From positions 1-64,000 of the forward strand of contig JBHYDC010000004.1 in assembly GCA_051861205.1 (NCBI GenBank): a stretch of DNA of 64,000 nt, written 5' to 3'. The notes beneath the pieces are model-generated. The model saw only the letters and a list, made by a program, of their open reading frames with translations. It was not told the origin of the DNA and searched no databases. The stretch is from JBHYDC01 sp051861205. Lineage in GTDB: Bacteria > Pseudomonadota > Alphaproteobacteria > Rhizobiales > Pleomorphomonadaceae. Position 1 is the stretch's first letter. Each line of letters begins with the position of its first letter. Shown here one piece after another: positions 53,736-61,992 of this stretch. A program made the position numbers and the translations under genes.

Positions 53736-55535
53736 TCAGGCCCTCTTGGCCTGGCGGTTCGTACCGGCGGCTTCCATCCGGCGCTGCGGGCGGAAGGACA
53801 CAGGTGCCGGCTCGCGGTCGCCGTTGATGGGGAGGTGGACGGTCACGGTGGTGCCGTGGCCGAGCTTGGAGTCGATCGTCATCGAGCCGCCGTGCAGGGT
53901 GGCAAGGCCCTTGACCACGGAAAGGCCAAGCCCGGTTCCCTCATGCCGCCGGTTGTAGCGGGAGTCGGCCTGGAAGAAGGGTTTGCCGAGGTTGGGAATG
54001 TCTTCTCCGGCGATGCCGATGCCCTGGTCCCTGACGAACAGAGCGATCCGGTGACCCTCGCGGCGCGCACCGCAGACGATGTGGCCGTTTCGGTGGGAGA
54101 ATTTCACGGCGTTGGACAGGAGGTTGAGCACGATCTGGCGCACCGCCCGCCGATCCGCCACGAGTTCGGGCAGATCAGCGTCGAGCGCGAGCCGCACGTC
54201 CACACCCGCGGCGTCGGCCTGCGGGATCATGAACTGGCTGACACGGTCGATCACCGGGGCGAGTTCGAAGGGTTCGAGCGTGACTTCGAAGGAGCCGGCC
54301 TCGATCTTCGACATGTCGAGGATGTCGTTGACGACGTGCAGCAGGTGCTCGCCCGACTCCCTGATCAGGGTGGAATACTCGCGCTGCTTGTCGAACTCGA
54401 ACTTGCCCATGATCTCGCGCGACAGAATGTCGGAGAAACCGATGATGGCATTGAGCGGGGTTCTAAGTTCGTGGCTCATGTTGGCGAGGAAATGCGTCTT
54501 GGCGAAGCTGGAGGCCTCGGCATCCTGGCGCGCCTTCAAAAGCTCGGCTTCCTGAAGCTTGCGGTGCCCGATGTCGCGGGTGACCGATACCACGCTGGCC
54601 GCGGCGCCGATGGCACCGGTTTCCATGCGGCGCAGAAGAGTCTCGACCCAAACCCAGCTTTCCACTTCGCTCTCGTCGCCCCGGCGCAACCGGAACTCGA
54701 CGGCGGCTTGGCCCTTGTGAAGGGCTTCCGACACGGCGGTGAGATAGGCCGGCCGATCGGCGATATGGACGCGGCGAAACAGGCCGTCGGCGATGATCTC
54801 GCACGGTCTCACGCCGATCAGCCGCTCGACGGCGGGGGAGGCGAACACCACGTCGCCGTTGGGGCCGTGGCAGGCGACGACGTCGGTCATGGAATCGGCC
54901 AGCAATTGGTAGCGGCTCTCGCCGGCATCGGCCCGTTCGTCCGCGCGCACCGTCTCCCCTTGCATCTGGAACGAGACCCAGGCGGCATAGCCGAGCGCTG
55001 CGAAGCTGCCGAGCGCGTTGGCGAGCATCATTCCGCCGGGGATCGCAAGCGGCTCGGGCAGGGCGCCGAGCACGGACACGGCGATGACGACGGACAGCCC
55101 GCAGGCGCTGACGACGAAGGCCGATCCGATGGTGCCGCGCCGGCCGGAGAGGGCCGCCTCAATGGGGGCGATCGCGAACCACACGATCGCAAAGGACATG
55201 AGGCCGCCGGTGAAGAGGGCGAACCATGCCGCAAGCACGGTCAGCACGCCGGTCGACAGGAGGTGGCCGCGAAGCAGCGATCCGGTTCGCGAAACATAAA
55301 GAGCAACCAGCGCCTCGCAGCCCAAAATGGCGAGTGCGGCGGCGGAGAAGGCAGCGACCTGGCCTTCGAAGACGAATGACAACGGGATGAGCGCCAGGGC
55401 CACAAAGCCGCTGATCAGGTGCGTCGCGATGAAGCCGCGATGCTTGGCGGCAACCTCGGACGTTGCAACCGAGCCGTGTACGAACGGATCGAAGGCACGC
55501 CTTACAACGCCAATGAATTCACCGTTACGCAACAC
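53736..55535 (-). CDS. PAS-domain membrane sensor histidine kinase (DivJ/PleC-like)
   Basis: About six N-terminal membrane helices (residues 35-190), a PAS domain (about 208-325) and a histidine kinase core. The phospho-acceptor is H355 in FLANMSHELRTPLNAIIGFSDIL. The ATPase domain has N (NLLSNAVKFS), G1 (DQGIGI) and G2 (GTGLGLSVVKGL) boxes. The H-box of this type is typical of PleC/DivJ kinases, which control DivK and the alphaproteobacterial cell cycle. No response regulator is adjacent. Four GANTC sites occur in its upstream region. The start is GTG with GGGGAAG before it. Confidence 0.88.
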   Translation of the reverse strand: MLRNGEFIGVVRRAFDPFVHGSVATSEVAAKHRGFIATHLISGFVALALIPLSFVFEGQVAAFSAAALAILGCEALVALYVSRTGSLLRGHLLSTGVLTVLAAWFALFTGGLMSFAIVWFAIAPIEAALSGRRGTIGSAFVVSACGLSVVIAVSVLGALPEPLAIPGGMMLANALGSFAALGYAAWVSFQMQGETVRADERADAGESRYQLLADSMTDVVACHGPNGDVVFASPAVERLIGVRPCEIIADGLFRRVHIADRPAYLTAVSEALHKGQAAVEFRLRRGDESEVESWVWVETLLRRMETGAIGAAASVVSVTRDIGHRKLQEAELLKARQDAEASSFAKTHFLANMSHELRTPLNAIIGFSDILSREIMGKFEFDKQREYSTLIRESGEHLLHVVNDILDMSKIEAGSFEVTLEPFELAPVIDRVSQFMIPQADAAGVDVRLALDADLPELVADRRAVRQIVLNLLSNAVKFSHRNGHIVCGARREGHRIALFVRDQGIGIAGEDIPNLGKPFFQADSRYNRRHEGTGLGLSVVKGLATLHGGSMTIDSKLGHGTTVTVHLPINGDREPAPVSFRPQRRMEAAGTNRQAKRA

Positions 55536-55977
55536 GCTTCCCCATCGGCACTGGCCGGATCGTCCGATCCTCGGCGACCCGGTAACGCTGCCATGACGCC
55601 CTTTATGGAGTGTTGATGGGGTGGGCTCGCAAGCCCCCCAAAAGGCGGTTCTGGAGGCGGTTTAGCGTATTCGAGCTAAAAGAAGGAAATCAGGGTTAAG
55701 CGCTGGTGAATCCTATTTCCAGGCTTCGCGGGGAATGCGTAAGTCATAGGGATTCAACGTCTTTCGTGGACGTGCCACAATTTGCTTCAAATTGTCAGCA
55801 ATATTGATTCAAATTTGAGACAAAAACGCGGTGACTCAAGAGGTGATTTTGAAACAGCCGTCATCCTATGGTGTTGCATGACGGTTCGGCCGACGTTGTT
55901 GCCATGACGGCATGGAATTTCGGCCCGCCTGCAAGTGAATCGATCGGCGTTTATCGGGCGCCGAGGAGAATGTGGAA
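55536..55977. promoter_or_regulatory. Divergent promoter region with four GANTC sites
   Basis: A gene-free region of 440 bases between the histidine kinase and the DUF5330 gene. GANTC sites begin at 55708, 55751, 55806 and 55833, four within 130 bases. GANTC is methylated by CcrM in alphaproteobacteria and can couple promoters to replication. A TTAA half-site of the CtrA type lies at about 55695. No terminator or RNA gene is recognised. Confidence 0.6.
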
Positions 55978-56352
55978 ATGATGTTCTTGATCCGATCGGC
56001 GTTTTGGCTGTGCCTCGCGGTGATGTTCATCCCCGTCGATGACGAGGTGGCGCAGCAAAGCCTGGTTTCGGCCAAAGCCCCTATCGGGGCCTTCGAAGCG
56101 GTGGTCGCAGCATCGGCCACGCTCTCGGACGTCAACGGTTTTTGCGACCGCAATCCGGATGTGTGCGCCATCGGCGACCGGGTGGCGACCACCTTCGCGC
56201 TGAAGGCCAAGAGTGGCATGCGCTACCTCTCGGAAATGATCGACCGGCAGCTTGGCACGGCTCCGCAGGGGCGGGCCGAAGGCACGCTGACCCCGGTGGA
56301 TTATGAGGCCGCCCCGGATGGGGCTCCTCGTTCGCAGGCGAACGCAATCTGA
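55978..56352 (+). CDS. DUF5330 family small exported protein
   Basis: A 124-residue protein with an N-terminal hydrophobic segment (MMFLIRSAFWLCLAVMFIP) and a soluble tail. The conserved part ALSATLSDVNGFCDRNPDVC carries two cysteines and matches the DUF5330 family of Hyphomicrobiales. The start is the ATG at 55978, eight bases after GAGGAGA; a GTG at 55972 is too close to that site. Function is unknown. Confidence 0.8.
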   Translation: MMFLIRSAFWLCLAVMFIPVDDEVAQQSLVSAKAPIGAFEAVVAASATLSDVNGFCDRNPDVCAIGDRVATTFALKAKSGMRYLSEMIDRQLGTAPQGRAEGTLTPVDYEAAPDGAPRSQANAI

Positions 56353-56423
56353 TTAGGCGCGACAGCGCGGTTCACGGAGAATCTCTTTCGCCGGGCCGGT
56401 CCAATCGCTATATCCGGGATAGA

Positions 56424-56867
56424 ATGCCGGAGGACGCCGTGGCCACCACGCTCGACGAGATACGTGAAAACTTCACATTCCTGGACGATTGGGAAGATCG
56501 CTATCGCTATGTGATCGAACTCGGCAAGGCGATGACGCCGCTGCCCGATGCCGATCGCACCGAAGAAAACAAGGTGCGCGGCTGCGCCAGCCAAGTGTGG
56601 CTTGCGACGCGGGTGGAGGCGAGACCCGTGCCGCGCCTGTCGTTCATCGGTGATTCCGACGCCCATATCGTGCGCGGTTTGATCGCGATCCTACAGGCGG
56701 GATACTCCGGCAAGACCGTAACCGAGATCCTCGATATCAATCCGGAAGCCATTTTCGACGAACTGCAACTGCGCGACCATTTGACGCCGCAACGCTCGAA
56801 CGGGCTGCGATCGATGGTGGACCGGCTGCGCCGCGAGGCAAGAGCCATTTCTGAAAACGCGGCCTGA
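56424..56867 (+). CDS. sufE: Sulfur acceptor protein SufE
   Basis: Accepts persulfide sulfur from the cysteine desulfurase SufS and passes it to the Fe-S assembly scaffold. The catalytic cysteine is C54 in VRGCASQVW. The pattern EDRYRYVIELGKAM, RTEENKV and the C-terminal helix SNGLRSMVDRLR are typical. At 147 residues it has normal length. There are no other suf genes in the window, so it is a stand-alone copy. It converges with the DUF6456 gene. Confidence 0.93.
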   Translation: MPEDAVATTLDEIRENFTFLDDWEDRYRYVIELGKAMTPLPDADRTEENKVRGCASQVWLATRVEARPVPRLSFIGDSDAHIVRGLIAILQAGYSGKTVTEILDINPEAIFDELQLRDHLTPQRSNGLRSMVDRLRREARAISENAA

Positions 56868-56900
56868 AGTGCGGTCAGAAACGGCTCTTGTCCAGGGCGC

Positions 56901-57476
56901 TCATGCCTTCGGCTTGTAATCCGCCGAGCCCCATTGGCGGATCGGCGCGCGCTCCCCGCCCGTTGCTTGGCGGTCCAGGCCGTAATGGCGCGCGAGCGAG
57001 GCGAGCGCTAGCCTGAGAACCACCTTGCCCGACCGTAGCGGCCAAGACTTCTCCCGCTCGATATCGCCGAGGCCCTTGAGGTGGCAGCAGACGTCGATCA
57101 GCATGCCGCCAAGTTCCGGGCCGATATCGGTGAGGGCGCGGTTGACGCGGGTTCGCGCCGCCATTGCCGCCTCGGTGATCAGTAGCCCGCTGCCCGGCCC
57201 CGACGATCGCCGGTCGGACGGGCCGCCGAAGCTCTCCCAGTTCATGGTGGTCCGCTGCACGAGGCCCGCGATCGTGTAGTCCTTACGGAAACGCTCGCCC
57301 GCTTCAAATTCGGCGGCGTTGATCATGGCCTCACCGGACTTGTCGCGGCGGCTGCGCAGCCAAGCCAGCGGGCTTTCCGCAAGATCGATGTCGACGGCCT
57401 GGCGTTCGCCGCTCTTGTTCGCGATGGTGGTCCGAACGATCCGCTCGGCCATGCCTGTGATGCCGCCGACGCTCAT
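56901..57476 (-). CDS. DUF6456 domain protein
   Basis: A 191-residue protein with the DUF6456 pattern: NAAEFEAGERFRKDYTIAG in the middle and EREKSWPLRSGKVVLRLALASLARHYG near the C-terminus. The latter looks like a helix-turn-helix or a DNA-interacting helix pair. Its start overlaps the stop of the DnaA-like gene by four bases, so the two are coupled. The family is specific to Alphaproteobacteria, and its role is unknown. Confidence 0.85.
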   Translation of the reverse strand: MSVGGITGMAERIVRTTIANKSGERQAVDIDLAESPLAWLRSRRDKSGEAMINAAEFEAGERFRKDYTIAGLVQRTTMNWESFGGPSDRRSSGPGSGLLITEAAMAARTRVNRALTDIGPELGGMLIDVCCHLKGLGDIEREKSWPLRSGKVVLRLALASLARHYGLDRQATGGERAPIRQWGSADYKPKA

Positions 57477-57886
57477 TGCAGGGTTCCCTCAGCCTGAAAT
57501 GCCGGGTGAACGGCGGCGCTGAGGCTCCATCGTTCGATGGCCGTTTCGATCTCGGAAAGAACCCGGTCGAAGCGCCGGCTGTCACGGCTGTCCTCGACCT
57601 TCTGGCACGCATGCGCGGCGGTCGTCCGGTCGCGTCCGAAGGCCCGCGCGCTGGCCGTCAGCGATAGGCCGAGATGGACGTGGAGGACGTAGATCGCGAC
57701 TTGGCGGGCCAGCGCGATCTCGGCCCGTCCACGGCTGGGAAGGCGCAAACTGTGCAATTCAAGATTGAACGCGCGAAGAACGACTTGCTCTACCAGATCG
57801 ACATCGCGGCGGGCGCCGGAGCTTGGAAAAGGAGCGGAATCATCTTCGGAGACCCCATTCATCAACTCGAAAGTAGTCTTTTCCAT
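57473..57886 (-). CDS. DnaA-domain-IV-like helix-turn-helix protein
   Basis: A 137-residue protein. Residues about 32-100 resemble DnaA domain IV (IALARQVAIYVLHVHLGLSLTASARAFGRDRTTAAHACQKVED), including the GRDRTTAAHAC signature of the DNA-binding helix, but the ATPase part of DnaA is missing. It may bind DnaA-box-like sequences and regulate replication or transcription (inference). It is the first gene of a coupled pair with DUF6456. The upstream region has two TTATCCCC sites in opposite orientation. Confidence 0.85.
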   Translation of the reverse strand: MEKTTFELMNGVSEDDSAPFPSSGARRDVDLVEQVVLRAFNLELHSLRLPSRGRAEIALARQVAIYVLHVHLGLSLTASARAFGRDRTTAAHACQKVEDSRDSRRFDRVLSEIETAIERWSLSAAVHPAFQAEGTLQ

Positions 57887-58100
57887 GAAATGTCTCCTCT
57901 AGGTCGCAATTCCCACGATTTGATAGGAATAATTGCCTAGAAAGAGAAACATGAGCTGATGGGGGCGGGGATAACTTTTAGTTGTCTCAATCATCATTAA
58001 GGTTAGCGGCCACAACCGGGCCTATTCCCCATCATAAACTTATCCCCGCCTCTCCCCGCCGTGGGATGTTGAGAGAACTTCTCACACCTTGGGGATTGTG
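57887..58100. promoter_or_regulatory. Divergent promoter region with DnaA-box-like inverted pair
   Basis: GGGGATAA (57967-57974) and TTATCCCC (58040-58047) are reverse complements 65 bases apart and resemble the DnaA box TTATCCACA with C replacing A at the seventh position. A second dyad TGAGA-GAACT-TCTCA covers 58070-58084, before the ATG at 58101. The region is shared by the DnaA-like gene and the small gene to the right. Confidence 0.5.
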
Positions 58101-58649
58101 ATGCTCGAACGGACCACTTCCACGTTTATCGCCTCGACCGTCGCGCGCAGCCTATCGCTGAGCGTGGAGCGGGGGGCTGCGCTTTATGAGCGCCGGACCA
58201 TCTTGCCGCGATTGCTGCCGGTGATGGCAAGCGAGGTTGAGGGTGACGATCCCATGGTGACGCGGCGCATCTGCCGGCTCCTCGCGCGCGCCCTTCGGGC
58301 CGAACGAACACGCGGCCGGGCCGGCCACTGGACTTATGATCTGAACCGCCATTTCGGGCTATTGCAGGCCTATAAGGCCGAGCGCGAATGCCTGACGCGG
58401 CAAATGGGCGGGTGCAAAACGAAAAAGCGCGACCTTGCGGCCGCGCCTTCCGAACTGAGGTCTTGGTCGCTTGGTATCAGCGGCCGCGACGGCGCTGCTG
58501 GCCGAGGCCCATCTTCTTGGCAAGTTCCGAGCGAGCCTGCGCATAATTCGGCGCCACCATCGGATAGTCCGGCGGCAGGTTCCACTTCTCGCGGTATTCT
58601 TCCGGCGACATGTTGTAGTGGGTGCGCAGATGACGCTTCAGCGACTTGA
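58101..58649 (+). CDS. Small conserved-looking protein overlapping mucR
   Basis: The first about 105 residues (ATG at 58101, GGGG six bases upstream) look like a real helical protein with RRICRLLARALRAERTRGRAGHWTYDLNRH and Lys/Arg-rich segments. The frame then runs through a terminator-like hairpin and the last 173 bases of mucR on the other strand, giving a low-complexity Ser/Pro tail. The long tail might be a recent extension of a shorter gene. I recognise no named family; a link to DnaA-like or MucR regulation is only positional. Confidence 0.6.
   Translation: MLERTTSTFIASTVARSLSLSVERGAALYERRTILPRLLPVMASEVEGDDPMVTRRICRLLARALRAERTRGRAGHWTYDLNRHFGLLQAYKAERECLTRQMGGCKTKKRDLAAAPSELRSWSLGISGRDGAAGRGPSSWQVPSEPAHNSAPPSDSPAAGSTSRGILPATCCSGCADDASAT
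58421..58446 (-). terminator. Terminator of mucR
   Basis: On the minus strand, GCGCGGCC-GCAA-GGTCGCGC is followed by TTTTTCGTTTT. It lies 31 bases past the mucR stop and inside the open frame on the opposite strand. Stem and T tract are typical of intrinsic terminators. Confidence 0.8.
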
Positions 58650-58893
58650 ACTTCTTGCCGTCTTCCAAGCAGATGATGTAGTCGGGCGTGACCGACTTCT
58701 TCACGGGGACCGCAGGCTTGACCGGCTCGGGCTCAACCTCGACCGGGCCGCCTTCAATCCGCTTCAGAGCGCCGACAACGTCGAAGATAAGGCTGGGAAG
58801 CTCGGACGCCGGGACCGAGTTGTTGCCGACGTAGGCCGCAACAATGTGCGCCGCCAGATCGATCACGGTCGTGTTATCTTCGATGTCACTCAT
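58477..58893 (-). CDS. mucR: Ros/MucR-family zinc-finger transcriptional regulator
   Basis: A 138-residue DNA-binding protein of the MucR/Ros family, which in Hyphomicrobiales controls exopolysaccharide, motility and virulence genes and often represses itself. The single zinc finger is in CLEDGKKFKSLKRHLRTHYNMSPEEYR, with Cys, Asp and two His as ligands. The N-terminal oligomerisation helix (MSDIEDNTTVIDLAAHIVAAYVG) is also present. Its leader has two direct repeats of CTTGACCATT. It is terminated by the hairpin at 58421-58446. Confidence 0.93.
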   Translation of the reverse strand: MSDIEDNTTVIDLAAHIVAAYVGNNSVPASELPSLIFDVVGALKRIEGGPVEVEPEPVKPAVPVKKSVTPDYIICLEDGKKFKSLKRHLRTHYNMSPEEYREKWNLPPDYPMVAPNYAQARSELAKKMGLGQQRRRGR

Positions 58894-59225
58894 GTCTTGA
58901 CCATTCCTTCAAGGTTTCTTCGAGAATTTGATAGAACCAGCTATACGACTTGACCATTGATAAAGCGATGGGATTTACCGCCGCATCTCTGCATAGACCA
59001 AGTCGCGGTTAAATAATGATTTCTTCCCAATAACGCCGTTCGCTCAAGAATACAAGCGGACTTTCTCAACCGCAGGCAGTTTCCAGACCTTTAGGCGCCG
59101 CATACACTTCAAGAAAGCGCCAAAAGTGAGGATTCCTGTGATTCGAGCTTGCGGAGGTTAAGTCAGTCTGGGTGTTTGTTCGCATCGCGTGGTCAAGGTC
59201 AGCAACCTTGATCGATCCGGGATTA
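58894..59225. promoter_or_regulatory. mucR leader with direct repeats; otherwise empty
   Basis: A gene-free region of 332 bases upstream of mucR. CTTGACCATT occurs at 58896-58905 and 58949-58958, 53 bases apart, about five helical turns. TCAAGGT (59193-59199) and its complement (59205-59211) form a small hairpin after mnhG. MucR often regulates itself, so the repeats are candidate operators. I see no gene or RNA here. Confidence 0.5.
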
Positions 59226-59597
59226 TCAGTGATCTTTGCGATTCGCGGGTTTGTTTACGGTATTGGCCCCATATTCACCATTCCCGTAATCATTGACGCG
59301 AAAGACGCCGGGGTAGCCCGCTTTCAAAGCGGCGCGCGCCAAGAGATGTGCGGAAATCGGGGCCGTGAGCACGAAAAACAAAACGCCCATGATGGCCCGC
59401 GTCGTGACGTCCAATTCGGTTTCATGGATCGCTACGGCAAGTAGACAGAAGCCCGAACCCAACGTGCCGGCCTTCGAAGCCGCGTGCATGCGAGTATAGA
59501 CGTCTGGAAAACGGAGCAGGCCGAGAGCGCCGACCAGCGCGAAACCTGCGCCGATCAAAAGAAACACGCCGCTGGTGATCGCAAGAAACGCCTGCAT
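59226..59597 (-). CDS. mnhG: Na+/H+ antiporter subunit G (MnhG/PhaG)
   Basis: A 123-residue, three-helix subunit of the Mrp-type Na+/H+ antiporter. GLLRFPDVYTRMHAASKAGTLG is the G-subunit signature. It is the last gene of an A-to-G operon; mnhF stops three bases before its start. Confidence 0.93.
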   Translation of the reverse strand: MQAFLAITSGVFLLIGAGFALVGALGLLRFPDVYTRMHAASKAGTLGSGFCLLAVAIHETELDVTTRAIMGVLFFVLTAPISAHLLARAALKAGYPGVFRVNDYGNGEYGANTVNKPANRKDH

Positions 59598-59600
59598 GCT

Positions 59601-59933
59601 TCACGACTCCCTGGGGTCCGCATCGCTGTCGGGCAAGGTGGAGGGCGCGTCGCCCGATTGCCCGCGCGTGAGCACATAGCGGGCGAAGGCGATCGTGGCG
59701 AGAAATCCCACGAGACCAAGCGCGATCGCTATGTCGAGATAGAAGTAAAACTGAGTTTTGAGGCCGATCGTGGCGATGAACCCGATCACGATGCCGACCA
59801 GAAGATCGAGCGCGACGATGCGGTCGGGCAAGGTCGGCCCGATGATGATCCGCGCGACGACCATGAGGAGCGCGAGCGACAGCCCGGCGAGCGCAATGGT
59901 AGCTGCGATATCGAAGAAGCCGGCCGCGCTCAT
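59601..59933 (-). CDS. mnhF: Na+/H+ antiporter subunit F (MnhF/PhaF)
   Basis: A 110-residue, three-helix subunit. RIIIGPTLPDRIVALDLL is the F-subunit signature. The ATG 59931-59933 overlaps the mnhE stop by four bases; the longer frame upstream lies inside mnhE. The Mrp complex uses the proton gradient to export Na+ and to keep internal pH low. Confidence 0.93.
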   Translation of the reverse strand: MSAAGFFDIAATIALAGLSLALLMVVARIIIGPTLPDRIVALDLLVGIVIGFIATIGLKTQFYFYLDIAIALGLVGFLATIAFARYVLTRGQSGDAPSTLPDSDADPRES

Positions 59934-60406
59934 CGAAAGGCCTCCAGGATCAGGCGCTCGAAGCCGTTGCGAATGTCGAGAATCACGGCTTCGGCGTCTG
60001 GAACGTCGACGCAATGGACGAAAAGGGTTGCGCGATCGTCCGACACGTCTACCGACATCGTACCGGGCGTGAGCGTGATGAGATTGGCGAGGAGGGCGAT
60101 TTCGAAGTCGCTGGTGACCCGGAGCGGATAGGCGATGATGGCGGGGTTCAGCCGCATGTCGCGCCGCAGGACAATGATGGCGACGCGCACGCCGGATTTG
60201 ATCAGCTCGACGACGAAGAGAAGGATCAATCGCGCGAGCTGGACCGGGCGCACCCGGATGGGCGATGCGGCCTGACCGTCACGCACCAGCCAGACTGCGG
60301 CGAGCCCCAAGAGCAGGCCGAACCCGAGGTTGGGTATGCTGAACGATCCGGTGACGCCCGCCCAAGCCAGCGTGAAGATCAGCGCGATGACGATGCGGCT
60401 GCTCAT
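59930..60406 (-). CDS. mnhE: Na+/H+ antiporter subunit E (MnhE/PhaE)
   Basis: A 158-residue subunit with two N-terminal helices and the family's LLANLITLTPGTMSVD motif. It overlaps mnhD by four bases and mnhF by four bases. It is a small structural part of the Mrp complex. Confidence 0.93.
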   Translation of the reverse strand: MSSRIVIALIFTLAWAGVTGSFSIPNLGFGLLLGLAAVWLVRDGQAASPIRVRPVQLARLILLFVVELIKSGVRVAIIVLRRDMRLNPAIIAYPLRVTSDFEIALLANLITLTPGTMSVDVSDDRATLFVHCVDVPDAEAVILDIRNGFERLILEAFR

Positions 60407-61992
60407 CGCGGGCCTCCGAAGACGGCGGCGGCGAAGGCGCCGGGATCGAGCAGGCCGCGCGCGGCGCCCTCTGCGAGCGCATAAATCGGTGCAGGGTAGA
60501 GCCCGAGAAGCACGACCGCGCCGGTGAGAAGCGCAACCGGCACGAGCCGGGCAGTGCGATCCTCCTTCGGGAGCCAGACGAGACCCACCGGCGCGTTGGT
60601 TCCGTCCGCAGTGCCCTCCGGCCCGCCGCGCCAGAAGGCGAAGAGGAACACGCGGCCCATCGCAAGCGAGGTGAGGAGCCCGCTGAAAAGGATGGCGACG
60701 GTGAGGCCGGACGATCCGGCGGCGAGCGTTGCCTCCACCAGCACGGCCTTCGGCCAGAAGCCGGAGAAGGGCGGCAGGCCGGCGACGGCGAAGCTGAGGA
60801 CGAGAAAGACGCCCGCGAAGGCCGGGTTATAGGCGTAAAGCCCGCCGAGCTTGCGAAGATCGCCTGTTCCCGCGACATCCTCCACGATGCCGGCGGCCAA
60901 ATAAAGCGCGGCCATGACGAGCATGGAATGGACGGTATAGAGCACGGCGCCGGTGATGGCGGCCTGATCGGCGAGCGCGACGCCGACCATCATGTTGCCG
61001 ATGCCAGAAATCACCAGCCAGCCGATCAGGCGCTTCAGATCCGATTGCGCGAGCGCGCCGAGCGCGCCGACCAGCATCGTGGCGCCGGCGACGAACAGCA
61101 TGACCGGCTGAAGCGCGGCGCCCTGCGGGCCGAGCAATAGGACCAGCACTTTCAAAAGCGCATAGATGCCGACCTTGGTGAGAATGGCGGCGAAGAGGGC
61201 GGAGACGCCGGTGGTGGGGGTGTGATAGCTGGCGGGCAGCCAGAAATTCAGCGGAAACGCAGCCGCCTTCATGCCGAAGGCCGTCAGAAACAGCGCGGCG
61301 ATGGTGACCACGGGTGCGCCGTCCGGCACGGCCCGGGACATTTCAGCAATTTCGGCCATGTTGAGCGTGCCGAACACGCCGTAGAGCAGCCCGGTGGCGA
61401 TCAGGAACAGCGTGGTCGCGATCAGGTTGAGGAGCCCGTATTTGACGGTCCCGTCGATCTGCGCCTTTTCCGAGCCGAGCACCAAAAGCCCGAACGAGGC
61501 GATCAGCAGCACCTCGAACCAGACGTAGAGGTTGAAGATATCACCGGTCAGGAAGGCGCCCGTCACGCCGGTCATCAGCAGCATGAGGAAGGGGTAGAAG
61601 CCGTAGCGCCGTTCGTGCGTATTGATCGACGGCCCGGAGAAGATGGCAACCGCGACGGCGACCAGCGCGGATGTGGCCGCGAAGGTGGTGCCGAGAATGT
61701 CGGCCGTCATGGCGATGCCGAAGGGCGGTTTCCAGCCGCCCATCATCATGACCACCGGCTGCCCGGTTTCGAGGATGCGCATGAGGAGCGCAAGGTCGAG
61801 CCCGAAAAGGACGAGCAGCGCCGCGACCGAGATGGCCGCGTGATGCTCCGTGCGGTGGCGCATCATGACGAGCAGCGCGCCCGTCATCAGCGGTACAGCG
61901 AGGGGCAGGATCACCAGCCAATCGGCGAAGGTGGTGGGCGCGGTGATCATGGCCGCTGCCACGTCGATCGAGCCGGACGCGGGGGCGGCCAT
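60403..61992 (-). CDS. mnhD: Na+/H+ antiporter subunit D (MnhD/PhaD)
   Basis: A 529-residue, about 14-helix subunit homologous to NuoN/M of complex I, which conducts ions across the membrane. The membrane glutamate-lysine region (TGDIFNLYVWFEVLLIASFGLL and KYGLLNLIATTLFLIATGLLYG) is intact, as are GMKAAAFPLNFWLPASYHTPTT and AGLPPFSGFWPK. The start overlaps the mnhC stop by one base (TGATG); the frame is open far upstream but lies within mnhC. Confidence 0.94.
   Translation of the reverse strand: MAAPASGSIDVAAAMITAPTTFADWLVILPLAVPLMTGALLVMMRHRTEHHAAISVAALLVLFGLDLALLMRILETGQPVVMMMGGWKPPFGIAMTADILGTTFAATSALVAVAVAIFSGPSINTHERRYGFYPFLMLLMTGVTGAFLTGDIFNLYVWFEVLLIASFGLLVLGSEKAQIDGTVKYGLLNLIATTLFLIATGLLYGVFGTLNMAEIAEMSRAVPDGAPVVTIAALFLTAFGMKAAAFPLNFWLPASYHTPTTGVSALFAAILTKVGIYALLKVLVLLLGPQGAALQPVMLFVAGATMLVGALGALAQSDLKRLIGWLVISGIGNMMVGVALADQAAITGAVLYTVHSMLVMAALYLAAGIVEDVAGTGDLRKLGGLYAYNPAFAGVFLVLSFAVAGLPPFSGFWPKAVLVEATLAAGSSGLTVAILFSGLLTSLAMGRVFLFAFWRGGPEGTADGTNAPVGLVWLPKEDRTARLVPVALLTGAVVLLGLYPAPIYALAEGAARGLLDPGAFAAAVFGGPR

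Noticed and set aside
52923..55379. 818-residue frame on the plus strand
   Set aside because: It is opposite the peptidoglycan-binding and histidine kinase genes, whose motifs are unambiguous.
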